Assembly: GCA_903909465.1 (NCBI GenBank) | Contig: CAIVVQ010000023.1 | Span: forward strand, 1 to 37,094 | Source of the DNA: an uncultured Opitutia bacterium | Lineage (GTDB): Bacteria > Verrucomicrobiota > Verrucomicrobiia > Opitutales > UBA953 | Direction: 5' to 3' | Length of the DNA stretch: 37,094 nt | Shown here: piece by piece, positions 8,725 through 17,665 of the stretch | Layout: each line of letters opens with the position of its first letter | Position numbering within the stretch: the first letter of the stretch is position 1 | Notes under the pieces: model-generated | What the model saw: only the letters and a program-made list of their open reading frames with translations | What the model was told of the DNA's origin: nothing | Database searches by the model: none | Position numbers and translations under genes: made by a program

Positions 8725-9630
8725 TTAGGCTAAGTCGACCTTCTTGGCGTTCAGGCCATTCAGCATGAGCGTCATGAAACGCTTCATCGCTGGTGTCAGG
8801 ACGCGACCTTTACGATGGAGCAGGGCGAGGGGGCGGACCACTCGACGATCGCGTAGGCGAAGTTTTACGAGGGTCCCTTGCTCGATTTCTTGTCGGATGG
8901 TGCCTTCGGGAACGAGGGCCACGCCGGCATCGACTTCGACGGCCCGTTTCAAGGTTTCGATATTATCGAATTCCATGGAGGGTTCGAGTTCGATGCGTTG
9001 CTCGCGGAAGAATTGATCCAGTGCTTTACGGGTCGGAATATCTTGGTCGAAACCAATAAAGCGGCAGCCCTGGAGGTCGGCCAATTCAATTTCTTTTTTT
9101 CCGGCGAGCTTATGCTTCGGTGCGCAAATCGCAACGAGTTGATCTTCCATGAACGGAATGATTTCAATCTGGCGGAATTTTTGAGGGAAGGCGACCAGCC
9201 CGAAGTCGGCGGCACTCGAAACCACATCTTCGTATACGAGGTTGGAGCGACGGTATTCGATGCGGACATTCACATGCGGAAACTCCTGCATGAAGCGTTT
9301 CACGTAAGGCGGAAGTTCGTGCAGTCCGATAGAGACAATGGTGGAGACGTGGACGGTACCGCTGACTACTTTGCGCATCTCTTGCATTTCACTGGAGACC
9401 TCTTCATAGCGATTGAGGATGTCCTTAGACGCCTCGTAGAGGCTGCGTCCCTCGCGCGTTAGGCGAAATTGTTTCTGACTGCGGTCGACGATTAAGACGT
9501 TAAAGTGTTTCTCCATTGAACGCAGTTGCTGGCTGACGGCCGATTGGGTGATGTCGTTCAGCTTAGCGGCCTTGGAGAAACTTTCATTCTCCACTAGGTC
9601 CCTAAAGATCTTCAGGTTCTCAATGTGCAT
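8725..9630 (-). CDS. LysR family transcriptional regulator
   Basis: DNA-binding regulator of 301 aa, the standard LTTR length. The N-terminal winged helix-turn-helix (residues 1-60: LKIFRDLVENESFSKAAKL, TQSAVSQQLRSMEKHF) is typical. It is followed by the linker helix and a two-lobed effector domain (about 90-290). The effector is unknown. Tandem serines around SAADFGLVAF and a conserved VEVDAGVALVPEG segment fit the CysB/CbbR-like fold. ATG 9630 is supported by alignment of the HTH to the N terminus. It is divergent from yggS-recN, and the shared 139-bp region carries two inverted repeats, one overlapping its own candidate promoter, so autoregulation is likely. Which other genes it controls cannot be told. 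Confidence 0.93.
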   Translation of the reverse strand: MHIENLKIFRDLVENESFSKAAKLNDITQSAVSQQLRSMEKHFNVLIVDRSQKQFRLTREGRSLYEASKDILNRYEEVSSEMQEMRKVVSGTVHVSTIVSIGLHELPPYVKRFMQEFPHVNVRIEYRRSNLVYEDVVSSAADFGLVAFPQKFRQIEIIPFMEDQLVAICAPKHKLAGKKEIELADLQGCRFIGFDQDIPTRKALDQFFREQRIELEPSMEFDNIETLKRAVEVDAGVALVPEGTIRQEIEQGTLVKLRLRDRRVVRPLALLHRKGRVLTPAMKRFMTLMLNGLNAKKVDLA

Positions 9631-9647
9631 AAACGGCGTGAGGGTGA

Positions 9648-9676
9648 TTAATAAATCTAATGCAAAACGCCTTCAA
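9648..9676 (-). promoter_or_regulatory. Candidate lysR promoter
   Basis: On the minus strand TTGAAG (9671-9676) and TATTAA (9648-9653) are separated by 17 bases, four of six matches each to the -35 and -10 consensus. Transcription would start about ten bases before the lysR ATG at 9630, so the leader would be very short. The -10 overlaps the proximal arm of the 9652-9687 inverted repeat, consistent with repression by a bound protein. Confidence 0.4.
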
Positions 9677-9687
9677 GTGTAGATTTA
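9652..9687. promoter_or_regulatory. Inverted repeat TAAATCTA-N20-TAGATTTA, candidate LysR site
   Basis: Two perfect 8-bp arms (9652-9659 and 9680-9687) flank a 20-bp spacer that includes the candidate lysR -35 and part of the -10 region. LysR proteins bind dyad sites of the T-N11-A kind near their own promoters. The arm spacing here is longer than a simple T-N11-A dyad, so it could represent two half-sites. Function is inferred from position only. Confidence 0.4.
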
Positions 9688-9710
9688 CTTATCATGAATT
9701 GCTTGTTTTC

Positions 9711-9732
9711 CTTAGTTTATGAATAAATTAAG
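9711..9732. promoter_or_regulatory. 22-bp imperfect palindrome CTTAGTTTAT-ga-ATAAATTAAG
   Basis: Ten-base arms pair with a single mismatch around a 2-bp centre. It lies between lysR and yggS, about 40 bp upstream of the earliest yggS start and 80 bp from lysR. The AT-rich dyad is a candidate operator for the divergent promoters. It is not followed by a U-tract, so a terminator role is unlikely. Confidence 0.4.
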
Positions 9733-9769
9733 GGGGTAGGGCTAAGGGGCTTAAAGGGGTGGGGTTTGG

Positions 9770-10510
9770 GTGGCGTTGACTCTCAGTCCTTTCTCCTTCC
9801 CTCTGGTCGTAGTGGTCACCTACGAACAGTTTACCGGCCATTGTGAGTCGGTCCTAGCCCGGATCAACGCCACGTGCGTCGATTGCGGACGTGACCCGCG
9901 CACGGTACGTTTGTTGCCAGTCACCAAAACACATCCAGTCGAGGCGGCCCTTTTTGCTCATCGCTTTGGACTGCGTGCAGTGGGCGAGAATCGCGTGCAA
10001 GAAGCCATCGCAAAGCGTCCACTAGCGCCTGCGGATTTACGCTGGGAGTTGATTGGGCATTTGCAGTCGAACAAAGCGAAGTCGGCTTTGCAGGTTTTCG
10101 ATGTTATTCAATCGGTTGACTCCGCCGAGCTCGTTGAGCGGTTGGGTCGCATAGCCCAGGAGTTAAACCTCAAGCGCGATATTTATATTCAAGTGAACTC
10201 GGGCAATGACCCGGCGAAGTTTGGTTGTGAATTGAGTGACGCACCAGCGGTACTCGAAGTGGCCCTTGCTCAGCCGGCTTTGCGTGTGATAGGACTGATG
10301 GCGGTCCCGCCGCTTGCCGATGGTAACACTGCCGCCGAAAGAACTTTCAATGAGTTGCGACTCTGTCGCGACGCCCTCGAGTCGCGCTTTAACATTAAAC
10401 TTCCCGAACTCTCGATGGGTATGAGCGGAGACCTAGAGATTGCCGTCCACGCAGGCTCAACCTGTGTGCGAGTGGGTTCATCCTTATACGGGGCACGTCC
10501 ATCCGCATGA
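9770..10510 (+). CDS. yggS: YggS/PLPBP family pyridoxal phosphate homeostasis protein
   Basis: PLP-binding protein of the alanine-racemase-like fold, involved in vitamin B6 and amino-acid homeostasis rather than catalysis. The PLP lysine is in LLPVTKTHP (Lys53 here). GENRVQEA, WELIGHLQSNK, IYIQVN, GLMAVPP, LSMGMSGD and the phosphate-binding end segment VRVGSSLYGAR are all present. The start is uncertain: GTG 9770 gives a hydrophobic extension (MALTLSPFSFPLVVVV) atypical of the family. GTG 9812, just before TYEQF, would match the usual N terminus. The stop overlaps the recN start (ATGA), so the two are co-translated. Confidence 0.92.
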   Translation: MALTLSPFSFPLVVVVTYEQFTGHCESVLARINATCVDCGRDPRTVRLLPVTKTHPVEAALFAHRFGLRAVGENRVQEAIAKRPLAPADLRWELIGHLQSNKAKSALQVFDVIQSVDSAELVERLGRIAQELNLKRDIYIQVNSGNDPAKFGCELSDAPAVLEVALAQPALRVIGLMAVPPLADGNTAAERTFNELRLCRDALESRFNIKLPELSMGMSGDLEIAVHAGSTCVRVGSSLYGARPSA

Positions 10511-12165
10511 TCCGTCGGCTCGCCATTCGCGACCTCGCCTTGATGGATCGCACCGAACTGGAGCTGGGGTCTGGTTTCACCGTGGTCACCGGCGAAACGG
10601 GTGCCGGTAAATCAGTCCTCCTTGGTGCCTTCTCACTATTGGCGGGAAATCGCGTGACGAAGACCGTCGTGCGCAAGGGGGCAGAAGAGTGCACCGTGGA
10701 AGCCGAATTAGAGGTCGGTAAAAATACCGACTATAATAAAGTATTAGAAACGTTAGATTTGCCGAAGTGTGAGGACGGGCTGCTCATCATTAAACGTTCG
10801 GTGCATGTAGCCAAGGCGGGACGGATTTCGATTAATGGTGGTTCGGCCACACTCGCACAGCTGCAAAAGCTCGGTGAGAGTTGGATTGATTTTCATGGTC
10901 CAGGCGAGCCGCAGAAATTAATGCGGGCGGAAACGCAACTGGAGATGCTCGACCTCCATGCCGGCTTATCGAGCGATTTGCAGGCCTATCGTCTACAGTG
11001 GAAGCGTCGCAACGAACTTCTAAATCAAATCACCGAAATTTCTACGGCGGAAAAAATCTCAGATGACGAAGCCGCTTTCTTGCGCGCCCAGCTAGAGAAA
11101 ATGGATGCGCTGGATCTCAGCGATGAGGCCATCCAGAAACTCGAGCGCGATCACTTACGTTCATCGCGCGTCCAAGAGCTCGCGGCCTTGTACGCACAGC
11201 TCGAGTCCGGTTTAGGCTCAGACGGACTCGCAGAAACTTTCCCTAAGATCCTCAAAGCCGGACAGGATGCGGCGCGTATTGATCCTGAGGCCGCCGCTTT
11301 GTTCGAGCGGATTGAGTCGCTGGCGGCCGAAATCGATGACATCCGTGCCGATTATAATCGCTTGGCTCGTGGGCTAAATGCCGATGAGGAATCCGTCAGC
11401 GAGCTCGATACGAAAATGAATTTCTGGTTGGAGCTCCGTCGTAAGTATGGCCCGACGGTGGAGGCTGTGCGCGCCAAGCGCGACGGCTTACGGGCCCGTT
11501 TACTTTCGCAAGGCGACGTGGAAGCGCAGGTCGTTAAGTTAAAGGCTGAAGTCACGAAGTGTGAAAACGAACTCAAGAAGCAGGCGACCGTCTTGCATGC
11601 CGCACGTTTTAAGGCTGCCGATAAGTTGGCGGGAGCGGCACGAAAGATGTTGGGCTCGTTGGGCTTTAAGAAGGCTGACTTAAAAATCGAGGTCGCTAAG
11701 GCCGAGCTTGGGCCGATGGGCTCGGACGCTGTCCAATTCCTATTCTGTGCGAACGCAGGTCAGGATTTATTACCCTTGAATCAAATCGCTTCGAGTGGTG
11801 AAGCCGCCCGCGTGATGTTGGCGTTAAAGACCGTTTTGGCTTCGGTCGACGAAACACCCGTATTGGTATTTGATGAAGTCGACGCCAACGTCGGTGGTGA
11901 AATCGGGGCGCAGGTGGGCCGTGAACTCGCCGCTTTAGGCAAGAAGCATCAAGTCTTTTGCGTGACGCACTTACCGCAGGTGGCTGCTTTAGGACATGCG
12001 CACTATGTGGTCACTAAAACGCAGGATGAGAAATCGACGAATGTGGAAATCGCACCCGTGCATGCAAAGCGCAAAGAACGTGAAAGCGAAATTGCTCGGA
12101 TGCTCGGAGACCGTTCCAGTAAGGTGGCACTCACGCATGCCCGCGAGTTGCTAGACGGCGCTTAA
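10507..12165 (+). CDS. recN: DNA repair protein RecN
   Basis: SMC-like ATPase of recombinational double-strand-break repair. Walker A is GETGAGKS (29-36). Long coiled-coil arms follow (about 150-380). The C-terminal ATPase lobe has the signature-like SSGEAARVMLALK (about 430) and Walker B VLVFDEVDANVGG (about 452), then VFCVTHLPQVAALGH. The 552 aa fit the family. ATG 10507 lies in the ATGA overlap with yggS, and FTVVTGETGAGKS aligns at the usual distance from the N terminus. I see no LexA-type SOS box upstream of yggS. Its stop shares TTAA with the convergent SDR gene. Confidence 0.96.
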   Translation: MIRRLAIRDLALMDRTELELGSGFTVVTGETGAGKSVLLGAFSLLAGNRVTKTVVRKGAEECTVEAELEVGKNTDYNKVLETLDLPKCEDGLLIIKRSVHVAKAGRISINGGSATLAQLQKLGESWIDFHGPGEPQKLMRAETQLEMLDLHAGLSSDLQAYRLQWKRRNELLNQITEISTAEKISDDEAAFLRAQLEKMDALDLSDEAIQKLERDHLRSSRVQELAALYAQLESGLGSDGLAETFPKILKAGQDAARIDPEAAALFERIESLAAEIDDIRADYNRLARGLNADEESVSELDTKMNFWLELRRKYGPTVEAVRAKRDGLRARLLSQGDVEAQVVKLKAEVTKCENELKKQATVLHAARFKAADKLAGAARKMLGSLGFKKADLKIEVAKAELGPMGSDAVQFLFCANAGQDLLPLNQIASSGEAARVMLALKTVLASVDETPVLVFDEVDANVGGEIGAQVGRELAALGKKHQVFCVTHLPQVAALGHAHYVVTKTQDEKSTNVEIAPVHAKRKERESEIARMLGDRSSKVALTHARELLDGA

Positions 12166-12980
12166 GATTTTTTTACGAAGCGATCCAGTTTTAGTCTACG
12201 AATCATGCGTAGGCCAATTTTGGCTACGAATGGTTTGGGTAGACGCGCACTGAAAAAACCCAAGAGCCGATTTTTCCAGCCAGTAATAATTTGAGGCCGT
12301 TGACGCATCATGGCTTGCAGGGATTCTTCGACGCACGCTTGAACCGTCTGACCGCCTAAGCCGGTGGAACTTTCGAAACCAGCGGCCTTCGAGAAATTCG
12401 TTGAGACGGGCCCTGGACAAATCGCCACACAACTCACCCCGAAGGCACGTCCTTCGGCATCGAGCGCGATACTCCAATTCAGTAAGAACGCTTTCGTCGC
12501 GGCGTAAGTGGCCATTAGGGGGGTGGGTTGATAACCAGCGAGCGAGGCCACGTTGACCACTTGGCCGCCTCGCGTTTTTATATCATTCCATAAGAGGGCG
12601 GTGAGGTGAACTGGCGCACGCGTATTCACGTCCACCATGCGCAGAGTGTGATCGATGCCCGGAGCGGGGAACTCGCCGTAGGCTCCGAAGCCGCTATTAT
12701 TAACGAGTAGAATTCTGCCAGTACTTGGCATTAGTTTCTTTAATTCGGCAACAACTGACTCGATGTGAGCGGGTTGCGACAGGTCGCAGTTAAGATGAGT
12801 AAACTTCAGGGCTTTAGAAATAGTTTCGGGAGGAGTGCGAGAGAGGTTGAATACGCTCGCGGCGGTGCCAGAATATTCAATGCGCGAGAGGAGTTCGCGT
12901 CCTATGCCCGAAGAAGCCCCAGTAATGATGATACAGGAGAAATCCTGTAAGTATCTTTCGATGGTTTTATTTTTTGGCAT
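12162..12980 (-). CDS. SDR family NAD(P)-dependent oxidoreductase
   Basis: Classical short-chain dehydrogenase/reductase of 272 aa. The cofactor motif is TGASSGIG (20-27), the NNAG-equivalent is NNSGFGAYG (94-102), and the catalytic residues Ser146, Tyr159 and Lys163 (YAATK) are present, followed by CPGPVSTNF. The basic C-terminal tail (LKLDRFVKKS) and the internal segment near KNRLLGFFSARLPKP resemble DltE/YqjQ-type membrane-associated SDRs, but the substrate is unknown. The gene is monocistronic, 37 bp from divergent hpf and overlapping convergent recN by four bases. Confidence 0.9.
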   Translation of the reverse strand: MPKNKTIERYLQDFSCIIITGASSGIGRELLSRIEYSGTAASVFNLSRTPPETISKALKFTHLNCDLSQPAHIESVVAELKKLMPSTGRILLVNNSGFGAYGEFPAPGIDHTLRMVDVNTRAPVHLTALLWNDIKTRGGQVVNVASLAGYQPTPLMATYAATKAFLLNWSIALDAEGRAFGVSCVAICPGPVSTNFSKAAGFESSTGLGGQTVQACVEESLQAMMRQRPQIITGWKNRLLGFFSARLPKPFVAKIGLRMIRRLKLDRFVKKS

Positions 12981-13017
12981 GGGATGTGGGTCACTCGTCT
13001 AACCTAAATACAACCCA

Positions 13018-13377
13018 ATGAGCAATGCTCCAATCGTCATTTCGGGGGTTCACCTTGAACTCACCGAAGCCTTGAAAGAAACGGTGCACGTCAAAGTTGA
13101 AAAACTTTTACGGCACAACCCTCGGATTGTGAGAATTCACGTCGAGTTAGTTTTCAATCATACTCGAGACCACAGCCGCGAGTTTGCAGCGCAGATTCGA
13201 CTCGAATTGCCGGGGCCTGATGTCGTGGTGCGCGAGGAGTCCGAAGACTTATATAAATCGATTGATACCGTGGTCGATAAGGTGGACCGCCAGCTGCGCC
13301 GTCGGCACCGCCTCGAAAAGGAAAAGCGGAATCACCCGCACGATACCGATTTAGGCCCGATTCACCGGGCAAGTTAG
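13018..13377 (+). CDS. hpf: Ribosome hibernation promoting factor, short HPF/RaiA type
   Basis: Stationary-phase ribosome-binding factor that blocks the decoding centre or promotes 100S dimers. At 119 aa it has the single alpha/beta HPF domain (ISGVHLELTEALKETVHVKVEKLLRH..., FAAQIRLELPG, VVREESEDLYKSIDTVVDKVDRQLRR). A short basic, His-rich tail follows, without the C-terminal dimerisation domain of long HPF. The DLYKSID helix is typical. ATG 13018 is preceded by CTAAATACAACCCA with no Shine-Dalgarno. A TAAATA box about eight bases upstream would allow a leaderless or near-leaderless mRNA. It is followed by a strong intrinsic terminator, so it is probably monocistronic. Confidence 0.93.
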   Translation: MSNAPIVISGVHLELTEALKETVHVKVEKLLRHNPRIVRIHVELVFNHTRDHSREFAAQIRLELPGPDVVVREESEDLYKSIDTVVDKVDRQLRRRHRLEKEKRNHPHDTDLGPIHRAS

Positions 13378-13399
13378 TGGGTTTGATGTGTTCATAAGC

Positions 13400-13440
13400 A
13401 AGCCCTCAGGCAGTGAATTGCCCGGGGGCTTTTTGTTTTA
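13400..13440 (+). terminator. Intrinsic terminator of hpf
   Basis: AAGCCCTCAGGCA pairs with TGCCCGGGGGCTT around a 6-base loop (eleven Watson-Crick pairs, one wobble, one mismatch) and is followed by TTTTGTTTTA. It lies 22 bases after the hpf stop and before mpl. Confidence 0.85.
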
Positions 13441-13476
13441 CTCGCCCTCCGTCGGCCGGATGCCCTATACCGTGTT

Positions 13477-14889
13477 ATGCGGATTTATTTTATCGGCATC
13501 TGTGGCACAGCAATGGGCAATGCGGCGTTGTTGATGCGCTCGATGGGCCACGATGTCATGGGATCCGACGCGGGAATCTACCCGCCGATGTCCGATCACT
13601 TGCAGCGGAGCGGCATTACGATGCTCGAAGGTTGGAGTGCGGACCGTTTGGCAAAATTAAAACCCGATTTAGTCGTGGTGGGCAATGTCGCCTCGCGCGG
13701 ACACCCCGAGGTCGAGTGGCTCTTGCAAAATCCGGGGCAAAAGTATGTTTCACTTCCCGAACTGCTGCGTAATTATTTACTCAATGACCGTCGCAACTTG
13801 GTAATCGCCGGTACGCACGGTAAAACCACGACGACTTGTTTGGCGACAGTCTTACTGCGGGCGAATGGCACTGACCCCGGCTGGCTAGTAGGCGGCGTGC
13901 CCCGTGATTTACCGGATAGCGCTGCACCAGGAAAATCGGGCGCACCGTTTGTGATTGAGGGCGACGAGTATGACTCGGCATTTTTCGATAAACGCAGTAA
14001 GTTCATTCAGTACCTCCCGAAGGTACTCGCGATTAATAATATCGAATTCGATCACGCCGATATTTTCCGCGATTTAGAAGATGTGTTGCGCACTTTCACT
14101 CATGGACTGCGCGTGGTTCCCGGTAGTGGCGTAGTGGTCGCCAACGGTGACGATAAAAATGTCGAAGGATTAGTAAAATCCGTGACCTGGTGTCCGGTGG
14201 TACGCGTTGGCGTCGGCACTCACAATGATGCCGTGATTACCTACTTTAAAGAATCGGCCGAGGGTGCTTCGTTTACACTTCACTGGAAGGGCCGCGAGTG
14301 GGGTAAAGTGAAATGGTCGCTCCCCGGTCTTTTTAATGCGCGTAACGCGGCGGTCGCTGCCGTCTCGGCCGGGCTCTTACTCAATTCATCGGATCCAACA
14401 GTTTTGAAACTCAATGCACTTGCAAACTTTCAAGGCGTGATGCGCCGTCAGCAAGTTCTGGTGAATCGAGCTGACCTGATAGTCATCGAAGATTTTGGAC
14501 ATCACCCCACGGCCCTGTCGTTTACGCTTGAATCATTGCGCGCGCGTTACCCGCAACACGACTTGGTCGCCTGCTTTGAGCCGCGCAGTAATACCGCAGC
14601 TCGGAAGATCATGCAGGATGAATTTCAAGAAGCCCTCGCCAAGGCGGATGCGATTTATTTAGTTCCCGCCCATCGTGCGGAAAAATTAGGCTCCGAAAGC
14701 TTTGATAGCGCGGCCGTCGTCGCGTCGTTGAAAGCATTGGGTCGAAGTGCACAGGTAGCAGCGACAGCGAATGACTTGCTCGCGCAGTTGCTGGCGCCGT
14801 CGGCGAAGACCAAGCGTCCGCGCTGCGTAATCTTTTTCTCCAACGGTTCGTTCGGTGGAATTATCAGTCAGTTCGCGCAGCAGGCCTAG
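13477..14889 (+). CDS. mpl: UDP-N-acetylmuramate:L-Ala-gamma-D-Glu-meso-DAP ligase
   Basis: Cytoplasmic murein-recycling ligase that reattaches tripeptide to UDP-MurNAc. The N terminus is diagnostic of Mpl rather than MurC (FIGICGTAMGNAALLMRSMGHDVMGSD..YPPMS). The ATP-binding loop is AGTHGKTTTT (about 111-120). IEGDEYDSAFFDKRSKF, NNIEFDHADIF and EDFGHHPTA are typical of the central and C-terminal Mur ligase domains. 470 aa is normal. It implies meso-DAP peptidoglycan and recycling, consistent with a Gram-negative cell. ATG 13477 follows TATACC by seven bases with no Shine-Dalgarno. Its stop TAG forms a shared CTAG with convergent ribF. Confidence 0.95.
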   Translation: MRIYFIGICGTAMGNAALLMRSMGHDVMGSDAGIYPPMSDHLQRSGITMLEGWSADRLAKLKPDLVVVGNVASRGHPEVEWLLQNPGQKYVSLPELLRNYLLNDRRNLVIAGTHGKTTTTCLATVLLRANGTDPGWLVGGVPRDLPDSAAPGKSGAPFVIEGDEYDSAFFDKRSKFIQYLPKVLAINNIEFDHADIFRDLEDVLRTFTHGLRVVPGSGVVVANGDDKNVEGLVKSVTWCPVVRVGVGTHNDAVITYFKESAEGASFTLHWKGREWGKVKWSLPGLFNARNAAVAAVSAGLLLNSSDPTVLKLNALANFQGVMRRQQVLVNRADLIVIEDFGHHPTALSFTLESLRARYPQHDLVACFEPRSNTAARKIMQDEFQEALAKADAIYLVPAHRAEKLGSESFDSAAVVASLKALGRSAQVAATANDLLAQLLAPSAKTKRPRCVIFFSNGSFGGIISQFAQQA

Positions 14890-15794
14890 GCCAGTCCGTG
14901 AATCGTCTTTGCCTTTTGGACGTCGGACGTGATTTGACGTTCGAGGGCGCTGAGGTCGGCAAATTTTTGTTCGTCACGAATGTATTCTAACCACCGCACT
15001 CGCAGGCTTTCGCCGTGCACGGGAAGGGCTTCGGTGGGACGAAGTAAATGGATTTCGAGCAGGGGCTTAGGGGTTGCCGTTTCCACGGTCGGACGTAGGC
15101 CCCAGTTAGCGATGCTGGGCTCAGCCACGCCGTTGGGGGTGACGAGTTCGACCGCATAAACGCCAAAGGCAGGGAGCAGCTCAGGACTCCAATCGATATT
15201 TAAAGTAGGAAAACCAATGCGCCTCCCGATTTGTTTGCCGGGAATAATGGAGCCCTCGGCTTCGTAGGGTCGCAGCAACATTTGATTGGCGAGGGAGATG
15301 GCACCCGAGGTTAATGCGGTGCGGATGCGTGAACTGCTCACGGGTTCGTTTTCTAAGATAACGGGATCCACGAAGTGAACTTTGACGCCAATGGCGGCCG
15401 CATCTCGGACAAGCGTTTGATTATTGCCCGACCGATTTCGTCCGTACTGAAAATTAGCGCCGACGTGTAAGCTCTGTAAATTGGGAAAAGTTTTTTGTAA
15501 CCACTTTGGAAAATCGCTCGCCTCCATGGCGGCGTGTTGCGCATCGAAGGCGTGGTGATGGATGAGTTGAGCGCCCGCCTCGGTGAGGCGTTCGTCTTTT
15601 TGGGCGCGATTAAAAATCAACGGCACGGCGGACTGCGGTCGAAGGATGCGGCTGGGGTGCGGGTCAAATGTCATGACACCAACCTGGCCCTTGGTTTGTC
15701 GGGCTAAATCGCGCGCCGAATGCAACACTGCCCGGTGACCTAGGTGGACACCGTCAAAGGCGCCGATGGCTAAGTGTAGGGCAGGGGAACTCAT
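14886..15794 (-). CDS. ribF: Bifunctional riboflavin kinase / FAD synthetase
   Basis: Makes FMN and then FAD from riboflavin in the cytoplasm. The N-terminal FAD synthetase domain has [10 protein letters not shown] (11-20), [20 protein letters not shown] and SSSRIR. The C-terminal riboflavin kinase domain has [15 protein letters not shown] and GVYAVELV...NWGLRPTV. 302 aa matches the family. It is the last gene of the nrnA-truB-ribF operon, with its ATG overlapping the truB stop as ATGA. Confidence 0.96.
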   Translation of the reverse strand: MSSPALHLAIGAFDGVHLGHRAVLHSARDLARQTKGQVGVMTFDPHPSRILRPQSAVPLIFNRAQKDERLTEAGAQLIHHHAFDAQHAAMEASDFPKWLQKTFPNLQSLHVGANFQYGRNRSGNNQTLVRDAAAIGVKVHFVDPVILENEPVSSSRIRTALTSGAISLANQMLLRPYEAEGSIIPGKQIGRRIGFPTLNIDWSPELLPAFGVYAVELVTPNGVAEPSIANWGLRPTVETATPKPLLEIHLLRPTEALPVHGESLRVRWLEYIRDEQKFADLSALERQITSDVQKAKTIHGLA

Positions 15795-16519
15795 CCTAAG
15801 GCAATACTGGGTACGGCTTCATGCACAGGCACGAGGCATTCGATTAACTGCAGACGGCTCATGGCGCCGAGTTGCATGAGCGTGTGGGCCTTGTCGACAT
15901 TCAGACTGCCGGAGATCGTGCGACGAAGCATCGAAAGGTGTGCGCCGGGTCCGAGTTTATTCCCGAGGTCAAAGGCAATGGTGCGCACGTAGGTGCCCTT
16001 GGTGCATTGCACGCGAAATTGAATATTCGGTGATGCCCAGTTTTCTAAATTAAAAAGGTTAATGCGAATGAAGCGCGGCTCGCGTTCGATCTCGATGCCC
16101 TTGCGGGCGAGTTCGTAAAGTTTTTTGCCGCCGACTTTTTTGGCGGAGTGCATGGGTGGCGTTTGGTATTGATCGCCGAGCATGGATTTAAGGACGTCCT
16201 TAATTTGTTGCTCGCTGATCTCAGGGACGGGCTTCGTTTCGGTGACTTCGCCATCGGCGTCTTGGCTATCGGTGGTCGCGCCGAGTGTGGCTTGTCCGAT
16301 GTACTCTTTCTCTTGCGACATCAGGTACTGCGATGCCTTGGTTGCTTTACCGACGAGAATGATGAGCAAACCAGTGGCCATGGGGTCGAGCGTGCCGGCG
16401 TGACCGACGCGGCGAGTGCCGTAAAGGCGACGGATTTTATCGACCACGTCGTGCGACGTGATGCCTTGTGGTTTATCGACTAATAAAATGCCCTCGGGCT
16501 CGGAGAGTGGCTCGCTCAT
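15791..16519 (-). CDS. truB: tRNA pseudouridine-55 synthase
   Basis: Converts U55 of the tRNA T-loop to pseudouridine. The catalytic motif [16 protein letters not shown] contains Asp45; [48 protein letters not shown] and [15 protein letters not shown] are all typical. At 242 aa it lacks most of the C-terminal PUA-like region of longer TruB proteins; such short forms occur in several phyla. It overlaps nrnA upstream and ribF downstream by four bases each, indicating tight translational coupling. Confidence 0.96.
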   Translation of the reverse strand: MSEPLSEPEGILLVDKPQGITSHDVVDKIRRLYGTRRVGHAGTLDPMATGLLIILVGKATKASQYLMSQEKEYIGQATLGATTDSQDADGEVTETKPVPEISEQQIKDVLKSMLGDQYQTPPMHSAKKVGGKKLYELARKGIEIEREPRFIRINLFNLENWASPNIQFRVQCTKGTYVRTIAFDLGNKLGPGAHLSMLRRTISGSLNVDKAHTLMQLGAMSRLQLIECLVPVHEAVPSIALG

Positions 16520-17520
16520 TGGGCGGAATACTCGCGGTAATGGGCAGCGACAATTTGCAGAATTTTTTCGCGATCAGTTTTCAAAGTACAACCCAACATA
16601 TTAAAACCCGCAGCCAACATGTGTCCGCCGCCATTTAATTTTCCTGCCAGTAAATCGAGACGGAGCTTGGGGTCGCGTCCGCGTAGGCTGCCGCGAATAC
16701 CATCTTTGCCTTCTTCCATGAGTACGGCAATTTCTACGCCCGCGACTGAGCGTGGAAATTCCACTAGGCCTTCTTTATCTTCTTTGGTGGTTTGGGTGTC
16801 GGCGTAATCCGCTTGGGTGATTTCGCCGGAACAAATTTTTCCGTCTTCATGGAATTGAAGCGTGTTCAAGAAGCGCTTGGTGAGGTCAAGTTTACCGCGA
16901 CTCTCTTGTTCGAATATGAGAAAGTTGGCTTCGGCGGGCTTGGCGCCACGCTTAATTAATTCGGCGGCGATTTCAAAAACCGAGGCCGTGGCGCTGGAGT
17001 AACTGAAACGTCCAGTGTCGGTCACGATGCCGAGGTGGAGGCACTTGGCGGTTAAGGCGTCGACCGGCAGTCCGTATTGCAAAGCGGCTTGAGCGAGAAT
17101 GTGACACGTCGCGGCGGCTTCTTTGACGATGATATTAATTTTCGCGTAGCCGGGGTTAGAAGCGTGGTGGTCGATATTCGCTAAAAGTGGGCTAGCAAAC
17201 TTAGCGAGTAATTCCGTCCCAATTCGGGACGCATCGGCACAGTCCACGGAGATCGCCTCGCGGCTGGCATCTATGGCGTAATTATCTCCGGTGATGAAGG
17301 TGACGCCCTTGGTGTACGAAATCATGTTCGGGGGCACGCGGTCGCGGTTGACGCAAATGGCGTCGACCTCGCTGGCGAGCAGCATGCGGCAGAGGGCGGT
17401 TTGGGAGCCAATACAGTCACCATCTGGACGCATATGGCCCAATACGGCTACTTTCCGACCCCGGAGGCTCTGGACGAGCTCCTTGAGTGCGGGACCGGCG
17501 GCTTGCATGTTTATTCCCAT
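16516..17520 (-). CDS. nrnA: DHH/DHHA1 phosphoesterase, NrnA-like oligoribonuclease/pAp phosphatase
   Basis: Mn-dependent enzyme expected to degrade nanoRNAs and possibly 3'-phosphoadenosine phosphate. Motifs in order: [12 protein letters not shown] (His29, Asp33, Asp35), VDCAD (93-96), IDHH (Asp117, His118, His119), [12 protein letters not shown], and the DHHA1 segment [11 protein letters not shown] near residue 300. 334 aa is normal. ATG 17520 is used; the in-frame ATG at 17508 is possible. In many bacteria this gene follows rbfA; here rbfA lies 8.3 kb away. First gene of the operon with truB and ribF, divergent from clpC. Confidence 0.93.
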   Translation of the reverse strand: MGINMQAAGPALKELVQSLRGRKVAVLGHMRPDGDCIGSQTALCRMLLASEVDAICVNRDRVPPNMISYTKGVTFITGDNYAIDASREAISVDCADASRIGTELLAKFASPLLANIDHHASNPGYAKINIIVKEAAATCHILAQAALQYGLPVDALTAKCLHLGIVTDTGRFSYSSATASVFEIAAELIKRGAKPAEANFLIFEQESRGKLDLTKRFLNTLQFHEDGKICSGEITQADYADTQTTKEDKEGLVEFPRSVAGVEIAVLMEEGKDGIRGSLRGRDPKLRLDLLAGKLNGGGHMLAAGFNMLGCTLKTDREKILQIVAAHYREYSAQ

Positions 17521-17598
17521 AATCTTGCTAAAAGAAACAACCCCGAACGCGGGCTGGCAAAGGCAAAAGGCGGGTTATTTACAAAGAGCGGGGAACGC

Positions 17599-17626
17599 TT
17601 GAAGGGTTTGGGGCTCTGGGCATACT
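17599..17626 (+). promoter_or_regulatory. Weak candidate clpC promoter
   Basis: TTGAAG (17599-17604) and CATACT (17621-17626) are 16 bases apart, 39 bases before the clpC ATG. Matches to consensus are partial; TACTAA two bases further along is an alternative -10. No CtsR heptad repeat (GGTCAAA pairs) and no CIRCE element is visible in the 145-bp nrnA/clpC intergenic region. Confidence 0.25.
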
Positions 17627-17665
17627 AACTGCTAAATAGTCCCCAAACACACCCACCCAAAATTC

